From contig CM074188.1 of assembly GCA_037179385.1 (NCBI GenBank), positions 24,755,318 through 24,819,317 of the forward strand: a stretch of 64,000 nucleotides of DNA. The letters run 5' to 3'. Positions 48,158-60,644 of the stretch are shown here, piece after piece. A program made the translations under genes and the position numbers. The stretch's first letter is position 1. The number at the start of each line of letters is the position of its first letter. This stretch comes from Holothuria scabra (taxonomy: Eukaryota; Echinodermata; Holothuroidea; Aspidochirotida; Holothuriidae). Below the pieces are notes generated by a model, which saw only the letters and a list, made by a program, of their open reading frames with translations, was not told the DNA's origin and searched no databases.

Positions 48158-51030
48158 TTTCTAATGAACAGTGAACTCAGGTCCAACAAAACAAAATGGC
48201 TAAGGAAAAGTTTGTCCTCAAGATCTCACTGGCTCCTGCGCCTTATATCCCTCTTAGCAGAGTAGGTTGCTTTCTCTCAATATATTTCGCAATTAAAATT
48301 CTCAATCAAAAAAGGAAGAAAGCATTCCACTCCGTGCTCAAAATATTTCAGAAAATCAGGCAATATTTTTTCTCGTCTTATTTCCAAAGAAAGAAACTTT
48401 AAAATGTATTACAAAGAAGGCAACTCATTACAGCTCTTGCAACTCTGATTTAAAATGCAAACTTAACTTCGCCGAAACTAAAAGTTGGTTCACTCTCATT
48501 TGCTCCTCGATTCCAATTAATCTTCAAAGCAATGCACCTTCATTTTCATGGCAAGACACCAATAGCGATTTGGCTTTCTTCACTTACGTTTTGAGGTGAA
48601 GTCGTGGCGCTGTTCATATGAGCGATGGCTGGAACGTTTAATAACAACGCAATACTTCGTTATGACCCGCATAGGAAATGCACAAAGAACTAAGTAATGA
48701 CCATGAAGCTCGAAGTTTCATACGCAGATTGTTCATATGCAGATTGAGAGTTTTCCACACACATATCATATTGAAGTGCCCTTGTGAGTTACACTACATA
48801 GGATAGATTTAAAAAAGTGGATGTCAAGGGGGCGTCTAAGTTGAACTAAGATAACAATATATTACCATTCCCTACAGAGTACAATGTAAAACTAAATTTT
48901 GTCGTTTAAGCTTTATTTTTCAGAGTGTTCCAGTGTTCTGAGACATTTATCAAGTCCAGAAGTTAATAATATTGCCAAATCGTGAATCGCACAATTATTT
49001 GTTGTATTCGAGTGCAAGTTCAATTACGCGTAATAAAATACTTTTTTTGTGAACGCACTGTCGCACTCATGCTTACAAAAAAAAAAAACCAAACATAAAT
49101 TTCTCGTAGTCTAAAGACGTTGAACTAGTGATCTTGCTAGCTGCTTTGTACTCGTATTTTTCGTTTTTTGAGAGGTGCACTCATAAGTACAAATATATTT
49201 TGCTGTAAACGACTAGCATTTCCTCGTAAATGCGACCAGGTTTTATGTTTGTTTCGTTTTGGTGTGGGGCGTTGAAACTCTAGTCGGTGGATTTTCGGTG
49301 GATTGCTAACTAATGTTTATATTTCGGAGAAATGGTTATGTAAATTTTTCGCGGGACTAAACATGTGAACATGTAAAGTTCCAACTTTAGCCACTTGTAA
49401 TAAATAGTTCTGACTTAACGTCAAGGTAGCTTTTTACGTGGGTTATTTCAGCCATGATTGAGGGCAAACGCTATATTTACGTACAAGCTTGCCCTTAGAC
49501 ATGGCGGTTGCTAATTTAACTATTTATATGTATATAATTTGCTTTCTTACATAACACTCAATTAGCATTAACGAGACGGAGAAAAGTACAAATATCTTAA
49601 CCAGACTTATAAGACCTAATATTCCGCTATATATATATCAATCCAATAGTCTCTAAATTTAAGTATTTATAAGTTAACTTCCACAAAGTGATTAGTCTGT
49701 ATCGCACGTGGGTAGGGTGGTACGGAAAGGACGTCCCCCAAATTTTCCAAGAAAAAGTTTTTGTAAAAGATGAAAGAAACAATACCCAGGAACACCGCCT
49801 CAATGAAACCTTCATAACTAACCTTCTCAACGTGTGCGCAATTTCACACCATTCGAATATAAATTTCTTAAAAGGCACATATTTTCCAAAAAAGAGGGTA
49901 CCCTTTCGGCATCTCGCCCAGACTGGCGAAACTCTGGCCGGAATGTGTCCCCAAACTGTTACTCTAGATACCGCCGGGTCTGTTTACCCCACAGGTTTCT
50001 ACGAGTAGGTATGTACGTTTGCAAAAAGTAACACAACATTCTTGGAAACAAGAGTGCCTTTGAACATGTGTTAGTTTCTGCTAAGATGGGTGTTTTGTAG
50101 TACTAAAATTCTCAGGATTCTTTTATACTCTCTGGATTTACAATGCTTCAAGTTTTTCTCATAACCTTCTCTCATTTAATCAAGGTTTTGTGTCATTTTT
50201 ACTCTCACATTTAACAGCTTGTGCATACTGTTTCAATCCCCGGATCCCTCCTTGGCTAAGCACCTGCGTACAATTTCAGAGGCAACGAATCTTTTTAATG
50301 GAATAGCCGTAAAATGAGCGTGTTTATCCATTACCGTGAGATTATTTCTGGATAAAGCACGGTCACCTGACGGTTATAATTGATCAATAAAAGTTGAGGA
50401 TATTGCAAAGTATGAATGAACATTCGACAGTGTATTACAAAAGTGGAGCCAACAAGTATGGTTTTATTTCCTGTTCAAAATGTCCATGTTTCAGAAAATC
50501 TTGTTTGCTGTGAGCATATTGTATGTGTAGGCTCCCTCTTTGCTTTGAATAATTTCAATATCTCGCCTTAATAAGAGGATTATGTTTTGGTCAGCAATTT
50601 CGTTGCATTGAAAGTAAATGTTTAATAGGGAGTATGTTCAATGACGTGACGTTTCTTCTTGAGAAGGCAACATAGGCACCCAAGTAGTTCAAAGGCGTTG
50701 TGGGGGGTGTAACTGATACTTGGCTGTTACAAGATGTGTGCCCACAAGTCATCTAAGCTTTCACTGTGTTCACATTGCGTGAAAAACAATTAACACATAC
50801 TTGACTTACCTGTTGGCTAACCTCAAATGTTACGTAAATTTTTGTGTATATTGATATATCTGTTACTTTCAATCATTTGGTCAGATGTGAAAACTAACTA
50901 TACCAAGTGTATCTGTGGTGTGCTTTAATTTCCTCACTGAGACAATAAGATGTAACCAGTGAGGGAGAGAAGAACGAAGTTTTAAAAAGTTAGAAAAAAG
51001 TTTCACCATGTCCCACAGACAGTGTTTTAA
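48158..51030. other. Upstream flank of the GPCR; no gene recognised
   Basis: The first ~150 bp would contain the 5' UTR and promoter of the GPCR, but no TATA box or other element is convincing. The rest shows short frames only. Confidence 0.5.
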
Positions 51031-51033
51031 AGA

Positions 51034-52256
51034 TACACTCTTAAAAAAATTGGGCAAATTTTGCCCAACTTTTTGACCAACACTGGGCATCTATTCAACA
51101 ACCTAAACAGTTGGGCAAAACTTTAACCAACCAAATTGGGTAAAGTTTGAACCCAACTGTTGGGCAAGAGATTACCCAACTGTTTGGTAAATTAGCATTT
51201 TAAAACATACCCACTTCTTTTATTAAACTGTTGGGCAAATGCATTAACCAAATGTTGGTTATATGTTAATCATCTTTTCCTTAAACATTGGTGCTTTCTT
51301 TAAATGTTAGGTTGTAGGTTATGGCAGGGAGCTGCCACTGCAGCTCCCTGGTTATGGCAACCCTTCGGTCCCGGTTAAAAAACCCTGGCTTAATAACCTA
51401 TTTGGTTTGTCACTGAGTTTCGTATAGGTACGTCCAAAACTATCATTTTTAACAGGCACTGTAAAATGATGTGTGTTAATGATGTGATGAAGTATTGTAG
51501 TTTCATCAATGCAAAAATGTGAACACAAGGGCTGCATGAGAATTAGCTGGTCCGTAGCTCTCATACACTGTTATCATAGTTATGAGACAGGTTTCTTGTT
51601 AAGCCGAAAGGTTTCAAATAATATTATATAAACGCTCATTCGGACGTGAAAGAGAATATCCCAGATCCTGACCTCTCATTGGATAGCAGTTTTGCGCCAA
51701 ATACGAATCATGGAATCTCATACAAATGTGTTCTAGTTCGTAGTACTGTTTAAAGAATTTTATGGAAATAGAGATCGATTTCATGGTCTAAAGTAATGTA
51801 CGAGTTTAGCTGTTTGGCCAATATAAAAGATGCCAAAGAGAATTTTCAGATTATGGTACCATGGTCTCATTATTGGAAGAATTGTGAAACAAATCGGGTC
51901 AAGTGCACTGTTGTTTGGTGACAACACTGCAACCAACAATATACCCAACAAATTGGCAAAAAAGTTACCCAACAAGTGGGTAAAGGGAAAATATGCTCAA
52001 CTGTAGAATAAAATCTTATCGTCATTTTGACCAGTCAGTTGGGTATAACAGTATACGCGTGCATGAAAGTCGAAATTTAACCATTATTTGAGCAAAGATT
52101 GACCAACACTTAAGCAATTACTTTTACTCAACAAAAACTTTGCCCAGCGTTTAAACATTGCACCAATTAGCCCCAAAGTTGGGCAAAGTTTAACCAACAC
52201 ATTTCATAAACTTCTTTAACCAACGGATATTTTACCCAACGTTTTAAGAGTGTATG
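51034..52256. mobile_element. Large MITE, GTTGGGCAAA family
   Basis: The ends are inverted: TACACTCTTAAAAAAATTGG at left and, on the other strand, TACACTCTTAAAACGTTGGG at right. Both end regions contain many TTGGGCAAA, TTTGCCCAA, TTACCCAAC and TTAACCAA words (51047-51290 and 51930-52245); the ~600 bp middle is unrelated and has a GGGAGCT hairpin at 51325-51350. At ~1.2 kb it is the longest of the palindromic-word elements. Confidence 0.75.
51325..51350. repeat. Perfect 10-bp hairpin CAGGGAGCTG
   Basis: CAGGGAGCTG, six bases, CAGCTCCCTG. The best example of the GGGAGCT hairpins in the window. Confidence 0.7.
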
Positions 52257-52910
52257 CTGCCATGCCAGCAGAAAGTCCTGATTTTACCTCTCAATTAAAG
52301 AGAAAGGACAAATCCGTCGGAATTGTATGGACATTTTCCACCATTCTCAACATAAGTCTCTTCAAAGTTGGAATTTTTCTGAAAAAATGTTAACTATGCA
52401 AACATAAAGATATGGTGTGTTGTACAGTGTTATTTTAGTTAACACTATTATAGTTAACTCTTCATTACTCATTGGATATAAGTTTGTTGTTAGTTTGGTA
52501 AGAGATTCTGTTGGTTTTCAATGACAGAGTTTAAACTTCCAAAGTAAAACCATCTGAACATAACAATGTCACAACTACCCTTGAAATGAAGTTTACAAAA
52601 GGAAGGATAGTATTTGCCATATGTGACATGGCCTGTCCCTTTCTCGACATCACAAAATTTCCATATTTGCTCATGTTTATGCATAATAAGGGGCAAATTA
52701 GAAAAAAAAAACGGTGTTAAATTGTCCATTTTTGATGGATTTGGGTGGAAATTGTGACTATTTTCATGATTTTAATGCTTTGCGCATCAAATACCCAACT
52801 TTGTCATTAGAATGTCATCAGAGTTTTAAATATGCTTTTGATCTATCTCTTTAATTTCTTGTTTTATTTTGCTGGACACATTACTTCTTTACAAGAATAC
52901 TAATACTTTT
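52257..52910. other. Stretch without a recognisable gene
   Basis: Nothing identifiable. Confidence 0.45.
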
Positions 52911-52911
52911 G

Positions 52912-53165
52912 GGTGGTTGCAATTACTGTATGGTTAGAGCATCAGATTTGCCGTCGGGAAGTCGGGAGTTCGCCGGTGAGTTCGAGTCCTGGCCGGTTCA
53001 TACCGAGGACTTTAAAAACTTAACTTTCTGCCATCCTGCTTGGTGCTCAACATGAGCAATGAAGAAGGAAAACAAGTCAGTGAGGTACAACTGGAAAAGG
53101 GTCGTGGCAAGCTCGACTTATACCAATTGGTTAGAAACTGGGCCGTAAAACTCCATCTAACTAAT
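52912..53165 (+). mobile_element. tRNA-derived SINE-1, complete copy
   Basis: The head has A box TATGGTTAGAGCATCAG at about 52929 and B box GAGTTCGAGTCCTGG at 52979. The body contains GCTCGACTTATACCAATTGG and AACTGGGCCGTAAAACTCCA and ends in CTAACTAA. It is the plus-strand counterpart of 21093-21345. Confidence 0.82.
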
Positions 53166-53169
53166 TTTA

Positions 53170-53900
53170 CCAAAGATGATACAGAACATTCCAGTACAGA
53201 TCACGGTTCTTCTAACGGCCTCTGTAAAAATAAAAAAAGATTTTAGCATTTTCTTCATCATCAGCTGATAAAAGAAATGTATATATTCATAGTAGTCATT
53301 TAATATCGGGTGGAATCGGTAAACGGCTACGTGACAGCATAGCTCTCGTTTCATTGTATGATCGATTCAGGAAGCAGTAATAAATTTGTATTTGATGATG
53401 ATCAATAAGAGACACCTTACATTGTAATACGACACCTCCCGTTGCCTATTGTTCCTCTACGACAAGTCTTCTTAGATATGGAAATTTTCGACCTTGTTTA
53501 AGGTTCTTGTAATGTAGAAGAGATCGCATTCACGTATGATCGAAGTCAGTGACATGTGTTACAGAGAGCACTTTCATCATTTTTGCAGGGAGAGACATTT
53601 TCAACCTGATAAAACATTGCAATGATCGCTTACTAGGTGACTTGATTGTCAAAAGTAACGGAATAGACTCATCTCGTATCAGCTTGCAGAGAAAATCTTA
53701 AAGGGAAAATGTCAACAGAATTTCATCAGATTTACCCCGACATATTATTTCAAGTATGAGTCTCTTAAGTCATGTGACAATAGATTTGTTAAATTCGTGC
53801 AAAACAGGTCTTTAATTTACCTAGCTTAGGTAATCTGTGTATCCTGAAATACCAAAAATGCATGCATGAAACTGGAGTAAAAAAAAAACAGATTCGGAAG
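53170..53900. other. Stretch without a recognisable gene
   Basis: Nothing identifiable. Confidence 0.45.
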
Positions 53901-53906
53901 ATTTAA

Positions 53907-54163
53907 AGGGCAAGAGCAGTCGGTCCCAACTTGAAGAAGTGTAGTAGACTGTCGTGTTTCGTGATTGGCTGTTAGGCTTAGAGCCATGTGGCAACAATTT
54001 TTCTCTTCAAATATGAAATTTACTAAAAGTAACTGACTTTTTACATTGAGTATGCAATATTGAAGTTATAAATATGATGAAAGATACTTTGAAGGGAAAT
54101 ACGAGGAAAATTGTCATAATTAGCTGTTGCTTCAAAATAAGTTTGGAGACTGCTCTTAACCAT
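53907..54163 (+). mobile_element. MITE with TTAA flanks, copy 2
   Basis: TTAA at 53903-53906 and 54164-54167. Shares AAGAGCAGTC, CAACTTGAAGAAGTGTAGTA and TTCTCTTCAAATATGAAATT with the inverse of 26442-26699. No ORF. Confidence 0.65.
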
Positions 54164-54387
54164 TTAACAGATATTCCTGGTTGTGATAGTTGCCCTTTTT
54201 TCTACAGAAGTTTTCACAATTTAAAAGACAGACATTTTTAAACTGCTTTCCCAAAGTGGTTTTTTTTTAATTTCTTGACTTCTACTCTTGACTTCTTCTC
54301 TATATCTCAGTTTTTAATATCATACTTAAAGGGCAATCCTCTAACCCCAAGGTGCAATATGTTATAGGTGTTTTCCGAAATTCTCAA

Positions 54388-54640
54388 TTGGCTCAGCTCT
54401 TTGATTGACAGCTAGTTCAAACAATGCAGAGTACCAAAGCTTACATTACACAGCATGAACTGTACTGAGAGTTTTTGGTTATACACATTGAGCTTTTTGA
54501 TACTCACCCTGAAGCAATAAACTGAGATTGTATCTGAATGAGGATGAATTCAGTTGTGGGAGAGACTTTAGTAAGAAGGTTAGAAGAATTGATACTGTTT
54601 CGGGTGAAAGAATTGGGCCTTGAAGAATGCATGCAGGGAA
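54388..54640 (+). repeat. Dispersed repeat family R3, copy 2
   Basis: See 43112-43375. Differences are mainly small indels and point changes. Confidence 0.7.
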
Positions 54641-57590
54641 AATTTACTTACAAATCATAAATAAACAATTATACTACTAAAGCTAGGGTAAAGAGTGATG
54701 TAATTGTAAACTTATTTTATGCGAATTAAAAAACACTTATGAAGCAACACTGTTCATGAATAATGCATGAAAAAGGTAAGTCCACAACCTCTCAAATATC
54801 ATTGAGTCAAGATTGAACCACAACTTTCTTGAATGATCGTTTGTGTTTATAAGTACGATTATGGAAAAATGTAAAAAGTTAATCGAAATGTTCAATTATG
54901 TATACATTCGTCCACAAAGTGCGTACATCTCAATAAAGTGATTGATATATTTCAAAAGGGACTCGGAAGTTGGTATCAATCTCTCCAATTAAAATAATGT
55001 TACTTCAAAACAGTTTATATGTAAATACTGTGTGTAATTGTGGTAAAAAGTGGTTTCAAAATTGAACATTAGAAATTGTGAATTGAATTTATAGGCCTAT
55101 CGGGTAAAAATGTTCCAATCACTGTTATAATTTTTTTTTTTTTTACATATTCGTGCATAATCTAAAAAAGGCAAAAAAGGAAAAAGGGAAAACGAAAAGA
55201 GGAAAGTAAAAACAAAAACAAAAAAAAAATCGAGAAAAATCAAACACCCGCTCTTAGAATTGAAATATTTGAAATCAAGCTAGGGGATCCATAAAAGACG
55301 GAGAATGTTCGGTATTTAGAGGCATACAACGCCTTCTAGCGATAAGTGAAGCAAAAATAATTGAATTCGCACGTTATTAAATTGTTTTCCAATCCAATCG
55401 ATTACATTTCCTTGTTGGCCAGGATAGTTTGAGTTACAGTAATCTTTTTGATCTGGAAGAAAATTTGACAATTTAAAGTAGAACATTCCGTTCAATCTTT
55501 TGGTTCTTTTAAGTTTTTTACTTGTTTTCTTTATATAAAGAGTTAGGTTATCGATAAATATATAACCGCTGTCTTTTGTGTTATTTTTTAATGATATTTC
55601 GAGCTGCTGTGGTATCATCATTACACATTAAAATAGAAATGCAAATGAAGAAACCAGACTAAAATACTTTTAATACTTGAGTAAGGTAAATTTTATTTTG
55701 AATTTGAAAGCAATCAATTCAATTGGTATACAAAGGCCAAACTATTAATTTGCATATTTTGGACGTACAACCAATTTTTACATCTTGGTTATAGGTTTCA
55801 TGAAAAGTCGTTTTTGTAAAAAACGGATGAGCGATGGTCCAAATATCAGAGATCAAAGCCCTAGAGCCTGTTTGAATGACCAATGACCAATAAAATGATC
55901 ATTTCTACCAAACTAGCGAACTGCAAAGTGATTAGAAAGTCACTAAGAAAACTTTGGGGAGCAGCCATGTTTTTGGTATATGGGAGGGGCAAATTCCATT
56001 TATTGTGCTTATTCTTGGCTACTTTCCGGGAAGGGGGCTATTAAGCAGATTGCTGTCTCGAAGAGACTTAGATGCAAAATGGTATCATTATTTTTTTAAG
56101 GGGGGGGGGGGTTCCTTTCTTCGATCCATATTCTGAAAATGTCCCGATTTCCATGCTATCGATGAACACTGATTCCTTATATTGGCATAAGACGAAATTG
56201 ATGTGTGGAGTCTGGCAATGTTCTGTTCAGTAATCTGTTCGACCAAAACACTATCTAAATAATCGTAGCGCCACCATCAGTTTAAGCAGAGCGTTCGGAA
56301 AATTTTAAAAATGGATCCCTCAGACAGCCGGAGATGAAATTTCCCGGGCTTGTTAATAGAGATAAGCAGTTGTCATTTTGAATTTTAGTTGGCAATAGAA
56401 AAAATCAGCAATTTGTTAAGTGATCAGAAAATTAGCAGATAAACTTTACAGCTATCACTTTAGGTAAAATTGTCTTGTATCTATTCCGAGACAAACTATG
56501 CAACGGAATTGAAAACATGCTAATGTTTTTACTCTATTGAGACTCTTGGCTAATTTCAAGGTCTACCCTAGCCTTTACTGAATTGATAAAATTGTCCATA
56601 CTGAATGCCCGAAATCCTGATAATGGATCACTTTACCTGCTTACTTCTAACACCATTTAAAATAATGTTACATTGTACGAGGTGGGTTAAAATAAGTTTT
56701 CAGGCATACGTATGGCAGCGAGTTCACACTCTATCATTATGTAATTGAAAAACAAAAGACCCGATTTTATCCTTCCCCGAATTTCGGCTGTAGGTAGGAT
56801 AGATGGTAAACTATTACCCACTTTCTCTGAAAGCCCTCCCGTCTGTCCGTGTAATAAATTTGGCAATGGAAACTCATCCCAGAACTTTTTTCAACATTCG
56901 CCAGAAGATTTTACTACTTTGGGCAAAGCTTGTTCAAAACTATACATTATTGATCACTGCAATATAAAGAGGGGCGATAGAAGAACTATTTCGATAACCT
57001 GCTCGAATGTGTCGCAAATCTTTGTTATCATTTTTATTTCCCACGTGAAATTAACTTTGATTTATTCATTTATTTATTTATTTATTTTTTGTATTTCGAG
57101 AAAAGCTTAGAATGAATAAAGATAATCGGCCATTACGGGCATTGTGTTCCGCAAGATTTATAAAGACGTTGAGGAATGGCTGTTTCTTTTGGCTTCCCAA
57201 ATGTGTTACATTTTTTCTTCATTTTTCGTATATAAGTTACCCTGACTATGTAACTTTTTGCCCATTAACATCAAATCCAATAAATTAATGATTTACGACG
57301 AAATAAAGGGGTGTATCCAATCAATAAAACAATATTCCAGGTGTGGGTAATAGTATGATCATCACAAATTCAGTTTAGCCAAACCTTGAAACACAACCCC
57401 GAGTATTACATAAAGTGAAAAAAACCCCCAAATACTCCATTCGCCCACACACTGTAACGCGTATATGATCGAAACTTTTCGATATAGTCCTAGTAACTTC
57501 AAAAGTCGCGACTCTGAAGTATACTAATCCACCAAAGTCTGCCTTGATGCAACAAACGAAACATCGGGTAGCAAACATAACGTATATACT
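54641..57590. other. Long stretch without a recognisable gene
   Basis: A frame of 101 codons on the minus strand (55316-55621) and one of 121 on the plus strand (56745-57110) show no known domain. A poly-T run at 55133-55144, a G run at 56101-56110 and a TTTA microsatellite at 57060-57086 are present. Confidence 0.45.
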
Positions 57591-57592
57591 CT

Positions 57593-57860
57593 TAAAATCA
57601 AAATGTTAAAATTGATTCAGAAAGAGTGTGCTGAGGGAATATTTTATGTGAGAGTGAATTTCACCAAGAGTGGAGTGAAAATTCACTCCAAAATGATCAA
57701 TATTTCACGCACATGGAAGGAAATATCGCTCTCTTTGGGGTGAACTTTCACCTAACTCCGTATGAAATTCAATCTTACAAGGAGTTGTCTCTCGGCACTC
57801 TCTTTTGGACTGAATTTTCTATTTTGTTTTTTGAGTGAAAAGCTTCGTCTTTTGAAACAC
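57593..57860. mobile_element. AGTGAA-family MITE, decayed
   Basis: The left end TACTCTTAAAATCAAAATG and inner words AGAGTGAATTTCACC and AGTGAAAATTCACTCC link it to the family. The right side is degraded. Confidence 0.55.
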
Positions 57861-57864
57861 CTCA

Positions 57865-59200
57865 TCAACCGTACACAAAGAATAACCTCTTCGACAAGGT
57901 GAAACGAGTTTCGGCAAATTAAAATTGGAAAGAATCGAAAAGAAATAAATAATGATTTTTGCCGCCAGTTTTATTCAAATTCTGTAACCCTCTTCCAAAG
58001 GAAATGCTATTAACCGCTCATTTCACGCGAAAAAGTCTAGTTCTTTCCAACGACTTTTTTAATTTCTGCGATTCCCCCAAACTTGAGTGATTTTCGGATT
58101 TTTGTAACGGTGCACGGAGATTTAATTCGATTGGAGCTTGCGTTGCTTTTTGTCAAATGAAATTTGCTAAGGTACTGCCCGGGGCAGGCGATAACGACAC
58201 AAACTTTTTATTATTGTCCACGAGGTTCAGCTACTTGCAAGGGAGGAAAGACTAGGACGCTTCAGCGATTGCCTAACCGTCACCCTTGTTACGCACATTG
58301 CGTTCGGTGTATTAACCGTGAATGTTATTAAATTAACATTAGAAACAAACTAACAAAATGAAGGCAAGATTCATTGGTTCAGCGATTTAATGGAACTGTA
58401 TTGATTTAGCGACTTCGCTGACTTATCAGACACGAATTTCTGTGTTCATCGGTCAGTTTTACTAGACATTTTCCCCCAATTTGAATTATTAATTTTTAAG
58501 AAGTATACCGACCATTTACAATAGGTAGGTCTGACTAACTAGGACTCATGACATTGACTTTTGCTTGTAAAATTGGTGTAAAAATGCTGCAAACGAATTT
58601 ATATAGTGACAGGATAACTTAACACATGGACAAAATTCCGAGTATACAGTCGGTAATGACTGACCACTCTACGTAACACACTAATCTGCATATTCTCCGA
58701 TTTATAGATATTTTTTTTATTTTAGAAGTGGGTGAATTTATAAAAATGAACCCAGGAAGTCCCTGATAAAATTGACCTCGCTTACCGAGTCATGGGCATT
58801 TGACTAGGCCAATGGATATTTCCCCAGTCTGTCCGGTGCAAAGTTTAAAGGAGCAATGTGAACTCAAAACATTGAAAAATTGAAAAAAGAATCCATCAGA
58901 GTTAGAATTAATATAGTACTTTAATCAAATCGACACATTTCAAGGAAGGTATTAAAAAAAAGGAGAAATCACAACAAAATCCTTTACATGCTAGTAACGA
59001 GTTTGATACAATTAATTAAGTTTATGAGTTAAGAGCCAATCAGGTGGAGCAGAAAATCTGGTATAATTAAAAAAAAATCTATTACTCAACACAGTTTTAT
59101 TCTCTCGGCTTCAAGGACCTCGGCCCTACCCCCACCAATAACGCTTACAATTTAGTCTTCTACTTCCGGCTATGCCTTTAAATAACGATAAACAATTATG
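57865..59200. other. Stretch without a recognisable gene
   Basis: Nothing identifiable. Confidence 0.45.
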
Positions 59201-59211
59201 TGCCCCATTTA

Positions 59212-59460
59212 AAGTTGTTCTTTTATTGCTACGGCTTAATTGGTAAACCGAGCATTGATATCTTCTCACAAGCCCTATACCGGACTTTGGCAGAATGGAT
59301 GAAGACTGTGACATCTGTAGGTTCGAAGTTCGATTCCCTACCTGGTCAAAGTAAAACGATTTTGTTTCATCGAAGAACGGTTTTTCATCTGAAACCGCGT
59401 TCCCCCTCAACAAACAATAATAAACAAACAACAAACAAAAAAAAACAAAAATCAAACTAA
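59212..59460 (+). mobile_element. tRNA-derived SINE-2
   Basis: A-box-like TGGCAGAATGGATGAAG (59289) and B box GTTCGAAGTTCGATTCCC (59323) precede a body with AACGGTTTTTCATCTGAAAC and an A-rich tail with AAC/AAAC units. A second A-box-like GGCTTAATTGGTAAACCGAG at 59233 suggests a dimeric head. The 148-codon minus-strand frame across it is an artefact of the SINE. Confidence 0.65.
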
Positions 59461-59477
59461 ATAAGGAGAGTCGATCC

Positions 59478-59843
59478 TGGGGGGGGGGGGGGGGCAGTCG
59501 ACCCAGCAATAACTTTATTGGAGGCAAACATTTTGTTCGCCTCCTATAATTCATGCAGATTAAAAAAAACAACAGGCAAAATTGACAAGATATAACTTTG
59601 TGGTAAACAGATGACCTTTGGACTTAAAGGAAACGTCAATTTGAGTCTATTTTGAAAAAATAATACTGCATCTATAATACGCCATCTATATTTTGTGTAT
59701 GTGTTAATGTATGCATGTTTGGTGATTACCCGCATTCGCGTGGGTAGATTGCTCACAGACGACTCCGATCACGGACACGATCTGAGGTTCTGGCTATGGA
59801 AATTTTTGCCCACCCCCATCCACAAACAAGACCTACGCCCCTG
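59478..59843. mobile_element. Possible hAT-like element
   Basis: The right end GACCTACGCCCCTG (59830-59843) is a typical CAGGGGCGTAGG terminus read inversely. The left end may be the G run at 59479-59494, but no clear inverted partner is present. Confidence 0.35.
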
Positions 59844-59849
59844 AACTGA

Positions 59850-60385
59850 ATGATGGTTGGCCACCAAAGAAATATCGTACTTCGTAGTCGCCTACTCGCT
59901 TAGTCACTTATCTACTTCTTTGTGTTGATATTTGTTCAAGCATTTTATTGCCTTATGTGAGTAACAGTGGGTCGTCCCTAGTAGTTCAAATATCAAGTGA
60001 CTGGAACATAGTCCAAAAGGGCCAACAGTTGCATTAAACTTACTTCCTTTTCAAGAGCTCATTCCAGTCAAAACGCTAAAATTTCCGAAGTACAAGTGAT
60101 TTTGCAAAATTATGTACCGGTAACCATTATCATCATACTTTTTCAATCTTTTTTCTTTGATAAAAATCCTGACTCTGACCGATAGGCCAAAATTTGGAGT
60201 GATATTTATCATCGATCTATAACATAACAACATGGTTTCTCCGTTACATGGAAGGCAATATAATACTACATTCAAGGGGCATTACAAGCTATATATTGAA
60301 AAGAAAACGCGGAAACACCGTTGTAGTGAAAAACAGTTTTCAGTAAAGGCATCCCATTTCACTTCCTTCCCATAAAGACAAATCC
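59850..60385. other. Stretch without a recognisable gene
   Basis: Nothing identifiable. Confidence 0.45.
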
Positions 60386-60389
60386 GTAC

Positions 60390-60640
60390 AGCATATGATG
60401 GTCTGATTCAAGTCGGCCAAAAGTGGGGTCCATCACCTTTTAATCTTTTAATTTCCTTTCTTGCCTGTATCATGGATGGTTGTGTATTATATTGTATCTT
60501 GATGCCCTCAATATCACTGCATGTAAGAGTTTGCAATTCATGTAGACAGTAAATGAAGACGATTTAAGGCCGATGGACCCCGCTAATGGCTGCCTACAGT
60601 CACTAAACACAATCGCTGATCAGATTCGTCTATACCGCTT
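60390..60640 (+). repeat. Dispersed repeat family R1, copy 2
   Basis: Best match to 118-400, including CATGGATGGTTGTGTA, TTCATGTAGACAG, GATTTAAGGCCGATGGACCC and AATGGCTGCCTACAGTCAC. Confidence 0.65.
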
Positions 60641-60644
60641 GGTT

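Noticed and set aside
53040..53246. 68-codon plus-strand frame
   Set aside because: It is the body of SINE-1 read as protein.
59126..59572. 148-codon minus-strand frame with a poly-proline part
   Set aside because: It crosses SINE-2 and a G run; no domain is present.
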